In this document: in pieces, positions 41,356 to 54,381 of the stretch
Layout: the number at the start of each line of letters is the position of its first letter
Numbering within the stretch: position 1 is the first letter of the stretch
DNA from: Zingiber officinale
Taxonomy: Eukaryota > Streptophyta > Magnoliopsida > Zingiberales > Zingiberaceae
Reading direction: 5' to 3'
DNA: 64,000 nucleotides
NCBI RefSeq assembly: GCF_018446385.1
Contig: NC_056002.1
Location: 30,862,636 to 30,926,635, forward strand
Program-made: the position numbers and the translations under genes
Notes under the pieces: model-generated
Told to the model about the DNA's origin: nothing
What the model saw: the letters and a program-made list of their open reading frames with translations, nothing else
Database searches by the model: none

Positions 41356-42500
41356 CTTAATTCAAACCTAATTTAATTCTAACTAAATTCAAACCCAATT
41401 TAAACCTAATTCAAACCTAATTCAAATATGATTCAAACCAAATTATTTTCAAAATTTAATTAAAATTATTTTAAAAACTTAATTAAAATTATTTAAAATT
41501 ATTATTTTTAAAACTTAATTAGATTTTTTAAAAAATTTAATAAAAATTATTTTAAAAACTTAATTAAAATTATTTAAAAATTTAATAAAAATTATTTTAA
41601 AAAATTAACTAAAATTATTTTTAAAAATTAATTAAAATTATTTTAAAAACTTAATTTTAATTATTTTAAAAACTTATTCAAAATTATTTTAAAACTTAAT
41701 TAAAATTATTTTAAAACTTAATTAAAATTATTTTAAAACTTAATTAAAATTATTTTAAAAAACATAATTAAAATTATTTAAAAATTTAATTAAAATTATT
41801 TTTAAAAAACATAATTAAAATTATTTTTAAAAACTTAATTAAAATTATTTACAAATTTAATTAAAATTATTTTACAAACTTAATTAAAATTATTTAAAAT
41901 ATTAATTAAAATTATTTAAAATTTTAATTAAAATTATTTAAAATTTTAATTAAAATTATTTTTAAAAAATTTAATTAAAATTATATAAAAACTTAATTAA
42001 AATTATTTTTAAAACTTAATGAAAATTATTTTTAAAACTTAATTAAAATTATTTGAAAACTTAATTAAAATTATTTTTTTAAAACTTAATTAAAATTATT
42101 TAAAAACTTAATTAAAACAATTTTAAAAACTTAATTAAAATTATTTTAAAAACTTAATTAAAATTATTTTAAAACTTAATTAAAATTATTTTAAAAACTT
42201 AATTAAAATTATTTTAAAATCTTAATTAAAATTATTTTAAAACTTAACTAAAATTATTTTAAAAATTAATTTAAATTATTTTAAAAATTAATTTAAATTA
42301 TTTTAAAACTTAATTAAAATTATTTTAAAAACTATTTTTAAAATATTTTTAAACTTAATTAAAATTATTTATTAAAAATTTAATTAAAATTATTTTAAAA
42401 ACTTAATTAAAATTATTTTAAAAACTTAATTAAAATTATTTTTAAAAAACTTAATTAAAATTATTTTAAAAACTTAATTATTTTAAAAATTAATCAAAAT
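41356..42500. repeat. AT-rich tandem array, unit about 22 bp
   Basis: About 50 degenerate copies of TTAATTAAAATTATTTTAAAAAC. It lies in Sirevirus-B directly right of the solo LTR. A comparable AT block (13240-13830) occupies the same place in Sirevirus-A. Confidence 0.85.
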
Positions 42501-44119
42501 TATTTTAAACAATAAATAAATTAATTTAACTTTAACCTTTAAAAAGTAATTAATTAAACTTAAATAATCATACTCAATTGAAACTAACTTATGTTTAAAC
42601 CAATTATTAATCTAACAATCAACCTACAACCATAGCAATTAAAATTAATTCTTAACCTAATTAATAATCATTGAATTTTAAATTAATCCTTTATTAATTA
42701 GTTAATAAATTTAAAATCTCTAAACTAAATATTAGTTCAAATAATGTTACCATTAATTAATCATTCATTTTAACCCAAAATTAATTTAAGTTAAACTAAA
42801 ATTCAATTTAAGTTTTTTTTAAAAAAAAACTCAAAACCAATAAAGTCATCTCACACAATTATAGGATTACCATACTTGAAAATTTAGAATGGGTGAGATG
42901 CTAAGAAAATTAAAATTTAAACTATTTTCTTAAAAAGGATTTTGAAAACTTATAAATCTATTTTCTTATGAAATATTTTTCAAATCTTGATTGATGATTG
43001 ATTGGGTGTATTATATATATAATTATTGTTATTCACTGCCTAAGTCTTTAGAACCTTAAGTCAATCGTGACCCTTAGACACACATAGAAATGTCTTCCTT
43101 ATGGGTAACAAGGATATCTAAAAAATAGTGTCCAATTAAGGGGGAGAGACTTGGTTGAAGGACATATTTTTTATTCAAAATCATGCTTTTGAAAACATAT
43201 TTTAAAAAAAATGTTTCAAAACACTTTTTGAAAATTGCTTGATAAAACTTCTTTACAAATCTTTTTGAAAAATATCTTAAAATATCTTAATCAAATATTT
43301 TTTTAAAATATATATATATATATTACTTTTACAAAACTCTTCTTCAAGCATTATCTTTTCAAAATCATATTTTTCAAACTCATACTTTTTGAAAAATACT
43401 TTGAAAATTCCTCTAAAACTTTATGTTTCATATTTTGAAAAATTCTTTGCAATTTTTTTTGAATATTATGACATTTATATCTTAGTAAACCAGTAAGAAA
43501 ATTTTTTTTGACAAAGTCCAAGCCTTGGAATATCTTTGTAAAAACCTTGAAAATATTTTTAGCCTTGAAATATTTTATATTTATTTTAAAAATGGTATTG
43601 AACTCAAATTTGAAATACTCTTTGAAAAGAATGCTTGATAAAAAACGCTTTACAAATATTTTTGACAAGTATTCTTTGAAAATTTTTGAAAGAAATTCTG
43701 AGAAATTTTTGCAAGCATTAAAACTTCTATATCATGGTTTTGCAAAAATACTTTAAGTCTTGAAATACTTTTTGAGAGATTTTACTTAGTGCATTCTTCA
43801 AAATTATTTTGAAAAAGATACTGCAAATTTACTCAATTTTTTAATGGAATGAGGCTTTTTTAAAATCTCTATGACTCGTTTTTGAAAACTCTATTATACA
43901 TCACATGGGTGAGGGAATACCTTAGGCATATCTTGAAAATATTTACAAGTATTTCATCATTGTTGGTGCAAAACTTAGGGATCCTTAGCAATTAAAGTCA
44001 TTTATGGAGTGGTTCTTTTTGTTGTATGACAAAAGGGGGAGAAGAAGGGTTTAAGTTAGAAATCTAAATCTTTTTGACCTAACTTAAACATATTTTTCAA
44101 ACATCAAAAATGGGGAGAC
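42501..44119 (+). other. Sirevirus-B 3' non-coding region with polypurine tracts
   Basis: AT-rich, no credible gene. 42850-42905 resembles 13176-13233 of Sirevirus-A (ATAGGATTnnCnnnnTTGAAAATTTAGA, GGGTGAGATG). Polypurine tracts: 43138-43146 (AAGGGGGAG), 44031-44042 (AAAAGGGGGAGA) and 44110-44119 (TGGGGAGAC) directly before the LTR. The frames at 43351-43756 are chance. Confidence 0.65.
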
Positions 44120-45857
44120 TGTTGGTGCAATCGACCTCCAAGGTTTTAATGTCAGACAAATATGTTTAAGTATGCTTAAGTATGTTTAAGTATAGAGTTT
44201 GATCTAGGGAAGTCCTAGTTGTAGGCTAGGCAAGGGAAGTCCTAGTTGGAGGCTAGGCAAGGTGAGAAATCTCAGTATATCGTAGAAGCCAGGTGGATAG
44301 GTCTGGAGGACTTGATCCCTGGGTAGCCGAATACTGAGTCCTAGTTGCAGGCTAGGTAAGGGAAATCTCGGTATGTCGTGGAAGTCAGGTGGATAGGTCT
44401 GGAGGACTTGATCTCTAGGTAGTCGAATACTGAGTCCTAGTTGTAGGCTAGGTAAGGGAAATCTCGGTATGTCGTGGAAGCCAGGTGGATAGGTCTGGAG
44501 GACTTGATCCTTGGGTAGCCGAATACTGAGTCTTGGTGAGTGAAGCCAGGTTGAGAAAATCCTAGGGTGTGGTAACCTTAGGTAACGAGAAGTCTTGGAG
44601 TAATGAACTCCAAGCAAGGTTGATCGGATGGTTTTCGGTCGACCGAGTGCGGTCGACCGGACCAGCGGATCTCGGTAAATCTAGGTTTAGGTTTACTATT
44701 ATTTTCTGTATTACTATTATTATTGTTGGCTAATGTAGTATTGCAGGAAAAGTTTTAGTGGATCAGGCGATCAGACACTGAGCAGGCAAAAGTCCAAACA
44801 TGTCTGGAGGAGCATGTTTGGCAGGTAAGTTGAGGTAAACAACTGGAGGAGCGACAGTGAGGTCGGGTTTCCAAAGGGAACAACCTAAGGTCGCTGATCC
44901 AACTGAAAAAACCGGGAAGGTTTCCAAGTTGAGATCAAGACAGCCCTACTGTCTTTATATTACTCATGCATTATATATTACTGTTATAACCTTTGTGTTG
45001 CAGGGATACTTTGCTTAACTCTGTGTTGCGGGTATAGCCGGATCGGTCGACCGAACAGAGGGATTGGTCGACTGAACCAAGTTGACTCAGCACAGATCAG
45101 TTATGTCAGCAACGATCAGAAGCAAAAGGAAGTTAAGCTGATCGGTCGATCGAACCCATGGATCGGTCGACCGAACGATCAATATTAATGACCCAGTAAA
45201 TGCAGAACACGGCAAATCTCGACAAACAGGGAAGGAGCCTGTTCGGTCGACCGAACAAGGGGATCGGTCGACTGAACCCTTAAAGACCAATTAATGCCAG
45301 AGATTCGAGCCAGCATCAGACTCCAGCTGGAGGGTGTCGAAACTGGTTCGGTCGACCGAACAGAGGGATCGGTCGACCAAACCTCCAGTACTCTTATAAA
45401 TTGAGGCTCGAAGTCAGAGGCAAAAAATAACTCTTCTGATCATCTCAAAAGTTCTTCTTCACGTACGGATTGTGCTACACATATTCAACAACTCAGCAAG
45501 TCACTCCGTCCGGAAGTACCGACCAAGCTACATTCTACGCATACTATTGTCGGTATACTTATTTTATATTGCACTTAATTGTAAATAAGATAGTAGGCTT
45601 GTTACTATCTTATTCCATTGTACTTGTACGATCTGCTTCTCTCTGAGGACTTCGGAGAGAAGAGTTTTAGTGCTTTGCCCATCGGTGCGGTCAAGGACCA
45701 CGGGCCTTCGAGTAGGAGTCGAGCTAGGCTCCGAACGAAGTAACCGAATTGTGTCTCTTTCTTATTTCGTTGCACGACTTTGATTTCAAAAGGGTAAAAG
45801 AAAAAGTTTTAAAGCGCGATATTCACCCCCCCCTCTATCGCTCCAAACGATCTATCA
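44120..45857 (+). repeat. Sirevirus-B 3' LTR
   Basis: 1738 bp. It includes the roughly 49-bp segment missing from the 5' LTR, with a closely spaced extra palindrome pair (44636-44661), and the four 21-bp-spaced pairs. An 8-C run lies at 45826-45833. Ends GATCTATCA, followed by CTAAC. Confidence 0.9.
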
Positions 45858-45862
45858 CTAAC

Positions 45863-47111
45863 TCCCCTCCCCTCGGAGGCCACCGTTTCCTCCACTCCCC
45901 GGTCATCTTCTCGAGCAACCCCCCAGGTTCATTTCGCAATGGAGCCTTCCCGACCTACTCCTATTGTGCCCCGCACTCGCCGGCCTAGGACCCTGCTAGA
46001 TGAAACAGACTCTGATGACCAGACACTCTCGCGCCGTCCCAGATATCGACCTGGGAGACCCGGCCTGGTTTCTAGACCTCCTATTGCTAAATCAGCATCC
46101 CGACTGATCCCTAAGCCTACCCCAGAACAACCTTCTCCAAGAAATTCCCTAATGGCTTCTACGGCCCGAGCTGGACCTAGGCGAGGAAAGACTCCGATCA
46201 TTAAAGAAGAAGTTGTTGCAGAGCCTTCTCCTGTTCCAGCAGCTCTTGCCTCAAATGTCCCTTTTCAACCTCCCTCTTCGAGGATGCCTCTTAGGATAGA
46301 ACCAGATAAAACCACTGCGACTCAAACTAACCCTCCTACATCCCAACCTTCCACCTCTGCACATCCGCCTGTCTGTGAGACTGATGCTGGTCCATCAACC
46401 TGCCCTCCTTCTGGTGAGACTGGGGCTGCACCATCTCATTCGAAGTCATCCCAGTAGTGGTCTGTGACAATCACTAAGGCTTCAGAATAGAACATGCGTG
46501 ATCAGTCAGATGCCCCCACTAGTCGTCTCAAGCTGAGGGGCCAATTGTCGACTCAATGGGAGGAGCGTCTTAGCCAAGTGCAAGCTCTTCCTATACCTAC
46601 CCAACTGGATCAGTTATCCAAAGGGCCTGTTGTGGTAAGCTTTTACGACCCTTTGTCATTCCTCCTTTTTCTTTATTCTGACCCTTCGATTCTACCTATT
46701 CATTTTCCTGCCTAGGCCTTTGCTGATTCCATGGCGTCGGGTTACACACTTTCCCTCCTTCATCAGCAGAAAAAAAACCTTGAAAGAAGAGGTGGTTGAC
46801 CTGAAACTTCAACTGTCTGATCTGACTTCATCCGGGTTCTTGCTGAGGGGAGAAGTGGCCACCCTGAAGAGAACAAGCGCTACTCAACAACAGCTTCTCA
46901 AGGAAACCAGCGAGAGGTTGATCTCCTTCGAGATGAAAAGAGCAAGTTTGAGTCTCTTTTACAAATGTCCGAGATGAAGTATCAAGAAGCCCAGTCGAAT
47001 CTCTCGGGAGCCTTAGCTGCCCTGGAGACGTATAAGGAAGAGGAGGTTGATCGGCTAAGAGCGCACCTAGAAGAATACTAATGCTCTCCAAAGTTTGGTA
47101 CACAAGTGGGG
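45863..47111 (+). pseudogene. Antisense gene 2 of gypsy-3, 3' part
   Basis: Continues the gene cut by Sirevirus-B. Exon to 46634: Pro/Ser/Thr-rich and basic (PIVPRTRRPRTLLDETDSDD, RRPRYRPGRPGLVSRPP), open from 45939 to TAG at 46455. Then a GT-AG intron at 46635-46715 (81 bp). The last exon is coiled-coil: MASGYTLSLLHQQ, a +1 slip in a run of eight A (46770-46777), KEEVVDLKLQLSDL, and after another frame change SEMKYQEAQSNLSGALAALE. A TAA at 47080-47082 is followed by SPKFGTQVGY, which aligns with SPAFGKKI near the end of gene 1. copia-4 begins at 47112 and removes the C-terminus. Confidence 0.6.
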
Positions 47112-50100
47112 TATTGGTTAATCCTAGGAAGATCATACCGGTTCCACTGTACAAAAATTTTGTACAAGTGTCGAACCTTTCCTAAATAACCTATTGTGTT
47201 CTTTAGAAGTTAAATTAGGAATCACAAACGGAACTTAACATTATTGATTTCAAATTCAACTTATCTGTTCTTAATGGTTTAGACTTGGATCGCAAGCGGA
47301 ACTTAACAATATTGATCCAAATCCACCTACGTTATTAATTCAATTAAATATTAATTTCCAAAATTTGCTTCCAGGTTAAACATGGTGAGGCACTAGGCCT
47401 TCTTGGATATGGGAGCAACCACCAGTTCCTAGATAAAGCCTTTTAAGGAAAGCTAATATTTAATTTCCTTATATAACTCTAGCTTTAACCAAAAAGAACA
47501 ATCGAATCATAAATTCGAAAAACAAAAAAACACAAACACGAATAACAAATTCAAAAAACTAGAATCTAATGTCTCTTGTGTTTGGAATTCATACAAAGAA
47601 AATAACTAGCATGATGCGGAAGAAAATTACTAGTTATACCTTCTCTTTGTATGCTAATGACCTCGAGATCTTCTGCCGTATTCCTCGCCTCGCCTTGGAC
47701 GTCGTGTGGGCGACGATCCTCCAAGATGAACACCACCCAAAGAGCATCTACTCCTTCTCTATGTTTCGGCCACCACCACCACCAAGGAAAATAGAGCAAG
47801 GGAAAAGGAAGAGGGGAGAGGTCGGTCACAAGAGGAGTGATAACCATGATTTTGCTATATTATTTTGAATCATAATGCATATTTTTATTGTTCTATTCAT
47901 AGCTTAATCTCACATTTACATCATATTTCATAATTGCATATGATTTTGGACCTAATTGCAAATTAGCCTATTTTCATGGTATTTGATGCTAATATTTGTT
48001 TATTATTTTATAGGCATCAAAAGGGGCATGGATCCGATCAGATCAAGCCACACTTGGGCTCAAATCTAGGGCTAAACGAAGCGATCAAGTCTTGGAGTGT
48101 TTTAGACCTTCCATTGAAGATCAAGCAGATCGGAACCATCCATTGAAGATCCGGCTCATCCGACCTAATGAGGAGCAGATCTGGATCGTAGATGAAGATC
48201 GGTACTGTTGGATAGGATTTTAGGCGATTTTCTACCGTTGATCAAACTCCGAAGAATCTCAGCCGTTGGATCAGATCTAAGGAGATTTAAAACCTGTGAG
48301 AAGCTACAATGCTTCCTGGGCTCGGGCGTTTGCGATTTTCCACTGTTCCTGCGTCTTCTTCCTCAGCAACGCCGAGTTCCCGTTCCACAATTCAGATCCG
48401 AGAGCAGACATTCTTCTCTGACGGCGATCCTGAGCTATCGGCGTCCATCTTCCGAGATCGGAGAGTGCTAGAGGGAGGTTTCTCGGCACAACTTGGAGTC
48501 TGTTTCATCGTCGTGATCCTGTGAGAGGGAGGTTTCTCGATCAGCGATCTTCGCATCCACCAGAGCTCGAAGGGAGGTTTCTGAGAGTCTCTGATCATCT
48601 TTCCGATCTCCATTCCATAGCAAAACTTGGACGATGTGGCCATTCGATCCGGTTTGCGAATTTACAAATTCATGCTCTATTCTTTGTTTGATGGGGTTAC
48701 TAGTCGGATGTGAGTTTGAGGGGACGTTTCCAAGAGCTGTGATCATTCTCTGGTGATGGTTGGGAGCTTAGTTGATTGTTTGTTGGATGTTGGAGGGGAG
48801 GTTTCCAAAGACATATATGTTGACAGCAGATTGATGAAGTTTGGTTACGGTTTGGGTTTGTGGAATGCTTTAGGTTTAGGTTTACTTTGAATTGTTCATC
48901 ACTTGGCTTAAATCTATTGATTTGATTTACTTTCGTTGCTATTTTGTTCTGGTTTGAATTCCTTTTGCCATCCAATTTCTGAACTCTTATTTGCAAATCT
49001 GATTTGTTTGAATTACTGCAATCCAACCCCATGTTCAGCTACTACTTAGTTTTGCAATTTATTTCCTATTTAGAATTCTTTATTTCAGTTTATACTAACT
49101 CATGTTTAGCTAGTGTTTTGCCTTGATTGTTTAGCTACTAGCTTGGTTTTCCTTTATCAGTGTTGATTTGGTTCTTGATCTTAGTGACTGTGAATTAATT
49201 TAGATGTCGAATGTATCACTTGATGTTCTTCATTGTTACCTATGTATCACTTTGTTGATTGAGGGGAAGAATTAGAGATTTGGTGATTGAATTCATTGTT
49301 GAAGTTGATTGTGTTTGTGACTTAGATGTTATTTCGGTCTCTAGAAGTGTAGTGAGATCTTGGGTTTAATGTTACTGTGATTTTGAATTGAAAAGATAAT
49401 AATTGATCTATTGATTCAATGAGGCATTAGAATCTGAGTTTAGTTGATTTTAATTTGATGAGAAGGGAATAAATCATGTGAAGATGAGAACAATAATGTT
49501 TTGCTCCTATTTTAGATAGTTCTAGTGCACTTTTGGGAATTAAATGTATTCAAGTTGAAATGAGATATCAATTGGAACCAATACAAGAATTCTCACACAC
49601 ACTCACTAGTTATCCTTGGAGAAAAATATGACTTGGGACACCATACTACAATGTTTGTCTTAATTTTAATGAGTTTCAATTTTAATTAATTTGATGTGCC
49701 ACGTGACATGTAAAAAAGGCTGACACCAAGGAGCACCAACAAAAGAATAAGAATTGTTATCTCATGAGGTCTCTCCTCCCCTTCTTTTATATTACTTGCC
49801 CAAGGCAAATAAGGGAAAACTTTTTACAAAAATTAAAATCTTCCTCTAATTTTTCCTTTTCCCTTTTCATTTTTCCTTTTCTTTCCTCTTGATTGATTCA
49901 ATCATCAAACATGGTTTGATTGTCTTGATTGGCCGGCCCTTGCTTGGGCACCAAGCAAGGGTGGCCGGCTACATCATCAAGAAGGAAAAATAATTTTTAT
50001 AAAATTTTATAAAAGAAGAAATCCTCTTATAAAATTTTACAAACTCTCTATCTTAAAGTGGATGTTAAAAAAGAAAAGTTTTAAAAATTAAAACCATGTT

Positions 50101-51437
50101 TTAAAATTTAAAACTTCTCTTCTAAAAATTTCCTTTTTTAACATGTTTACAAAAATAGAAAATTTTAATTTTAAAACTTCTCTTCCTTTTTTCTAAAATC
50201 ATGAGGATGGTTAAAAAAGGAAAGTTTTAAAATTTTTAAAACTTTCTATTAAACCATGTGGCCTAATTCAAATAAGAAAAGTTTTTCATTTTAAAATTTC
50301 TCTTTTAAAACCTATAGTTTTCTACAAAGAGAAGATTTTAAAAATTCAAAACACCCCTTCACTTTTGAATTAATATGGCCGGCCCCTTCTTGCTTGGACA
50401 CCAAGCAAGGGGTCGGCCCCTTAAGAGAAGATGGTGGCCGGCCCTTGGCTTGGTCACCAAGCTTTGGGTCGGCCCTCTCTTGGACACCAAGAAGAGCTTT
50501 TATTTGGATGGACTTGAGGCTTTAATGAGGCTACGACAGGGACCTAGAGGAGAAATTGGTTTTGGCCTTCCGATAAGCTTGAGTATCCCGTGTTCGCCCC
50601 GAACACACAACTCAAGTTCATCAATAATAGCTCATTCCACTAGAGAGTTATTATTGCACTACCACACCAATCCCAATTACATTATGGGCTCCTTCTTATC
50701 ATGAGTCTGTTAGTCTCCCTGTGTTTAAGATAATGAATGCCCATTAATTTAATTTAGTTACTGACAACTCACTATAATTAATGTCTTAGTCCAAAAGTAG
50801 TACCACTCAACCTTATTGTCATGTCGGACTAAGTCCACTAGCAGGGTTTAACATGACAATGCTTATGAGCTCCTCTTGGGGACATTCTCAACCTAGATTA
50901 TTAGGACACAGTTTTCTTTTATAATCAACATATACACTATAAATAATATCATTTCCCAACTTATCGGGCCTATTGATTTATCAAGTTAAATCTCACCCTT
51001 TGATAAGTTAAAGAAAAATAAATACTAAATATATATGTTTGTTATTATATTAGGATTAAGAGCACACACTTCCATAATAACTAAGGTCTAGTTCTTTAAT
51101 TAAGTCAGTATAAAAAGAACTTACCTAAAATGGTCTTACTCAATACACTTAGAGTGTACTAGTGTAATTTATTAGTCAAGATAAACTAATACCTAATTAC
51201 ACTACGACTATTCCAATGGTTCGTTTCTTTCCATCTTAGTCGTGAGCAACTGTTTATAATTTATAAAGAACTGATAACATGATCTTCTGTATGTGACATC
51301 ACTCATCATATTATCTACATTATAAATTAATTGAACAACTACACTTAACAAATAAAATATAGACATTTGACCAATGTATTCTTTTATTTCATAAATAAAT
51401 GTTTACAAAAGCTAAGCTTTTAGTATACACTCTAACA
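47112..51437 (-). repeat. copia-4 3' LTR with nested insertion
   Basis: Aligns with 56446-58859 and 3970-6115. Ends on the plus strand with TATACACTCTAACA at 51437, that is TGTTAGAGTG on the element strand. The left boundary is set by alignment (TTAATCCTAGGAAGATC against TTGGTCCTAGGAAGATC) and is good to a few bases only. Confidence 0.8.
47838..49729 (+). mobile_element. Solo LTR inserted in the copia-4 3' LTR
   Basis: TGATAACCATGATTTTGC...GGCTGACACCA, 1892 bp, flanked by AGGAG on both sides (47833-47837, 49730-49734). The host LTR sequence resumes exactly. It is GC-richer at 48208-48650, with CGATCC and GGGAGGTTTC repeats. No PBS or coding. Strand is arbitrary because orientation cannot be fixed without a body. 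Family not identified. Confidence 0.85.
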
Positions 51438-51452
51438 ATCTCCCACTTATAC
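51438..51452 (-). other. copia-4 polypurine tract
   Basis: Element-strand GTATAAGTGGGAGAT directly precedes TGTTAGAGTG of the 3' LTR. Confidence 0.8.
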
Positions 51453-51459
51453 TAAAAGA

Positions 51460-53447
51460 CTAAGCTGCCATATTTGCTGCCATACATCTGATTCTCATCC
51501 CCTCCACATGCTGATCAAAAGCTTTCTCCGGAAGGGCCTTAGTGAAAGGATCTGTCAGGTTATCTGCTGATGCAATCTTGGCGACGACAACTTCTCCTCG
51601 CTTGACGATGTCTCGTATCAGGTGGTACTTGCGCTCTATATGTTTACTTGCCTTATGGGCTCGTGGTTCCTTCGAGTTTGCAACTGCACCGCTATTATCA
51701 TAATAAATTGTGATGATTTTTGACAAATCAGGAATTACATCTAAGTCCATTAGGAAGTTCCTGAGTCATACAGCTTCTTTAGCTACCTCAGAGGTTGCCA
51801 CATACTCAGCTTCCATGGTTGAGTCTGAAATGCATTTCTGCTTAACACTCCTCCATGCAATGGTTCCACCTCCTAAAGTAAACACATAGCCTGATGTAGA
51901 CTTACTGTTGTCCCTATCTGATTGGAAATCTGAATCCGTGTAACCCACAGGGAGCAAATCGTCGGCTTGGTAAACTAGCATATAATCTCTAGTCCTTCTC
52001 AGGTACTTCAATATATGATTTAAAGCAGTCTAATGTCCTTGTCCAGAGTTACTCTGATATCTGCTAACCATACCTACGACAAAACAGATATCAGGTCTCG
52101 TATACAGCATTGCATACATTAGGTTTCCCACAGCCGAAGCATAAGGAACTGCTTTCATGTCCTCTATCTCCTTTGATATCTTCAGAGACATCTCTTTAGA
52201 TAAAGCTACTCCATGCCTAAAAGGTAAGAAACCTTTCTTGGAGTTTTGCATGCTAAAACGAGCAAGGATTGTATCTATATATGAAGCTTGAGATAGGCAC
52301 AACATCCTTTTCTTGCGATCCCTTATGACTTTGATCCCAAGGATGTGTACACATTCTCCTAAGTCCTTCAAATCGATTGTTTGGACAACCATACCCTTAC
52401 GTCTGATAAAACTTTGACATTATTGTCAATTAACAAAATATCATTTACGTATAGTACAAGAAATACCACCACGTTTCCGTTACACTTTTTGTATACACAA
52501 GACACATCTGGACACTGAATAAATCCATATGACTGGATCACTTCGTTAAACTGGATGTTCCAAGATCTTGAAGCTTGCTTCAGTCCATAAATGGACCGAT
52601 TCAGCTTGCATACTAGATGCTCTTTACTTTTTTCAATGAATCCCTCTGGTTGCTTTATATGGATGTTTTCTTCAAGACTCCCGTTAAGGAAAGCTGTCTT
52701 GAAATCCATTTGTCAAATCTCACAATCCATATGAGCGGCAATGGATAAGAGTATTCGGATAGACTTAAGCATAGCTACCGGCGAAAAAGTCTCATCATAA
52801 TTGATTCCCTCTTTCTGAGTATACCCTTTCACAACAAGCCTTGCTTTGAAGGTTTCTACCTTCCCGTCTGTCCCTCTTTTCCTTTTGTAGATCCACTAGC
52901 ATCCAACGGCTTTTACATCATCTAGTGGATCTACAAGCTCCCAGACTTTATTAGAATACATAAACTCTATTTCAGAATTCATTGCCTTTAGCCAAGATAC
53001 TGCATATTTATCTTGGAGTGCTTCATCATATGCCCGGGGATCAGGTTCATGTTTATCCGGGATCAAGTCCGAAGACTCTCCCAAAAACATGAATCTTTCA
53101 GGTTGCTTTACAACCCTCCCACTACGACGAGGCACTGTCTCTAGTTGTGTATCATGTGTGACACGTATTGCAGTCTCTTGTGGTACTTCATCTTGTACTG
53201 TTGGTACTAAAGTAGATGTTTCCTCTCTTATTTCTTCTAGTACAATTTCACTCATGGGCTTATGGTTCATTATATAATCTACCTCTAAAAATCGAGCATT
53301 GGTGCTTACAATGATCTTCTGATTTTTAGGATTATAAAACAAACCCCCTTTCGTTCCCTTAGGATATCCCACAAATAGACATACTTCTGTACGTGATTTC
53401 AACTTGTCAATATCTCCCTTCAGCACATGTGCTGGACTACCCCATAT
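51460..53447 (-). pseudogene. pol: copia-4 reverse transcriptase and RNase H
   Basis: From the linker (TKGGLFYNPKNQKIIVSTNA, RRSGRVVKQPERFMFLGE) into RT: MDFKTAFLNGSLEENIHIKQ and LNRSIYGLKQASRSWN. The catalytic YVDD box reads YVND (52440-52451), losing an Asp needed for catalysis. After a frame change near 52390: KRMLCLSQASYIDTILARFS and VGNLMYAMLYTRPDICFVVG. RNase H: GYTDSDFQSDRDNSKSTSGY, STMEAEYVATSEVAKEA, and the C-terminal SKHIERKYHLIRDIV and LTDPFTKALPEKAFDQHV, ending TAA 51460. In-frame stops fall where Trp or Gln is usual (52898, 52710, 51764). Clearly inactive. Confidence 0.95.
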
Positions 53448-54110
53448 CTAGATATGATTCAGACAAGGCTTACGTCCATTCCATAATTCCATGGGAGTAG
53501 AAGGAACTGTTTTAGAAGGTACCATATTCAGAATGTATACTGCTGTTTCCAGAGCATATCCCCAAAACGAATTTGGTAATTCTGAATAACTCATCATCGA
53601 TCTAACCATTTTCATAAGAGTCATATTCCTTCGTTCTGCTACACTATTCTGTTGGGGTGTACAATTGGAATTGGATCCCAGCTTCTGATAAGTAATTCCT
53701 AAACTCTCCAAAGAGGTATTCGCCACTACGATCAGACCATAGTATCTTGATACTTTTACCAAGATGTTTCTCCACATTAGCCCTATATTCTTTGAACTTA
53801 TCAAAGCATTCAGACTTGTGACGCATCAGGTAAATGTATCCGTATCTTGAATAATCGTCTATAAAGGAGACAAAGTATTCATAACCACCTCTTGCCTGGA
53901 TAGACATAGGACCACACAACTCAGAATGAACCAGTTCTAACGCATCTTTGGCTCTATACCCCTTGGCCTTAAAAGGTCTCTTGGTCATTTTACCTTCCAA
54001 GCAAGATTCACAGGTTGGAAAGTTTTCCAACTCTAATGTACCCAAGAGTCCATCGGCTATAAGCCTTTGAATCCTACTTAAGTTAATATGACCAAGCCTT
54101 AGATGCTAAA
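53448..54110 (-). pseudogene. pol: copia-4 integrase
   Basis: Starts in the zinc-binding pre-integrase region (LRLGHINLSRIQRLIADGLL, then CESC). The core has VHSELCGPMSIQARGGYEYF, FIDDYSRYGYIYL and the second region [20 protein letters not shown]. The glutamate region [20 protein letters not shown] is present, so the D-D-E positions can be followed across a frameshift near 53690. A stop at 53448-53450 ends the frame before the linker. Integrase inserts the cDNA in active relatives. Confidence 0.9.
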
Positions 54111-54381
54111 GATATGTTTGGTTCATTTCTGAAGGTTCTTCTCTTATTAGAGTTAGAAGATGTGTTATTAATTTACATTTGTTGTTTTATGGGAGAAATT
54201 GGATTTAATGTAAATACAGTTTAGAAACTGAAATTAAATTCTTTCTAAAACTGGGTACATAAAGATAATTTCTTAAAAACAAACTTCTATTCCTATCAAA
54301 AGATAAGTAGACGTCTCCCACTGCAACAGCCGCCACCTTAGTAGCATTGCCCATGTAGACGGTTATCTCTCCTTCAAATAG

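Larger units (their letters stand above)
34295..45857 (+). mobile_element. Sirevirus-B: complete copia element with gag only
   Basis: 11,563 bp, flanked by a perfect duplication CTAAC (34290-34294, 45858-45862). It has two LTRs (34295-35989 and 44120-45857), PBS, an intact gag, long AT-rich non-coding DNA, several polypurine tracts, and a 3.4-kb solo gypsy LTR inside. No pol or env-like gene is visible, so it is non-autonomous and must have relied on enzymes from another element. The solo copy at 27617 belongs to the same family. Confidence 0.9.

Noticed and set aside
43351..43756. Overlapping Lys/Phe-rich frames on both strands
   Set aside because: AT-rich, low complexity, no motif and no homology to Sirevirus proteins.
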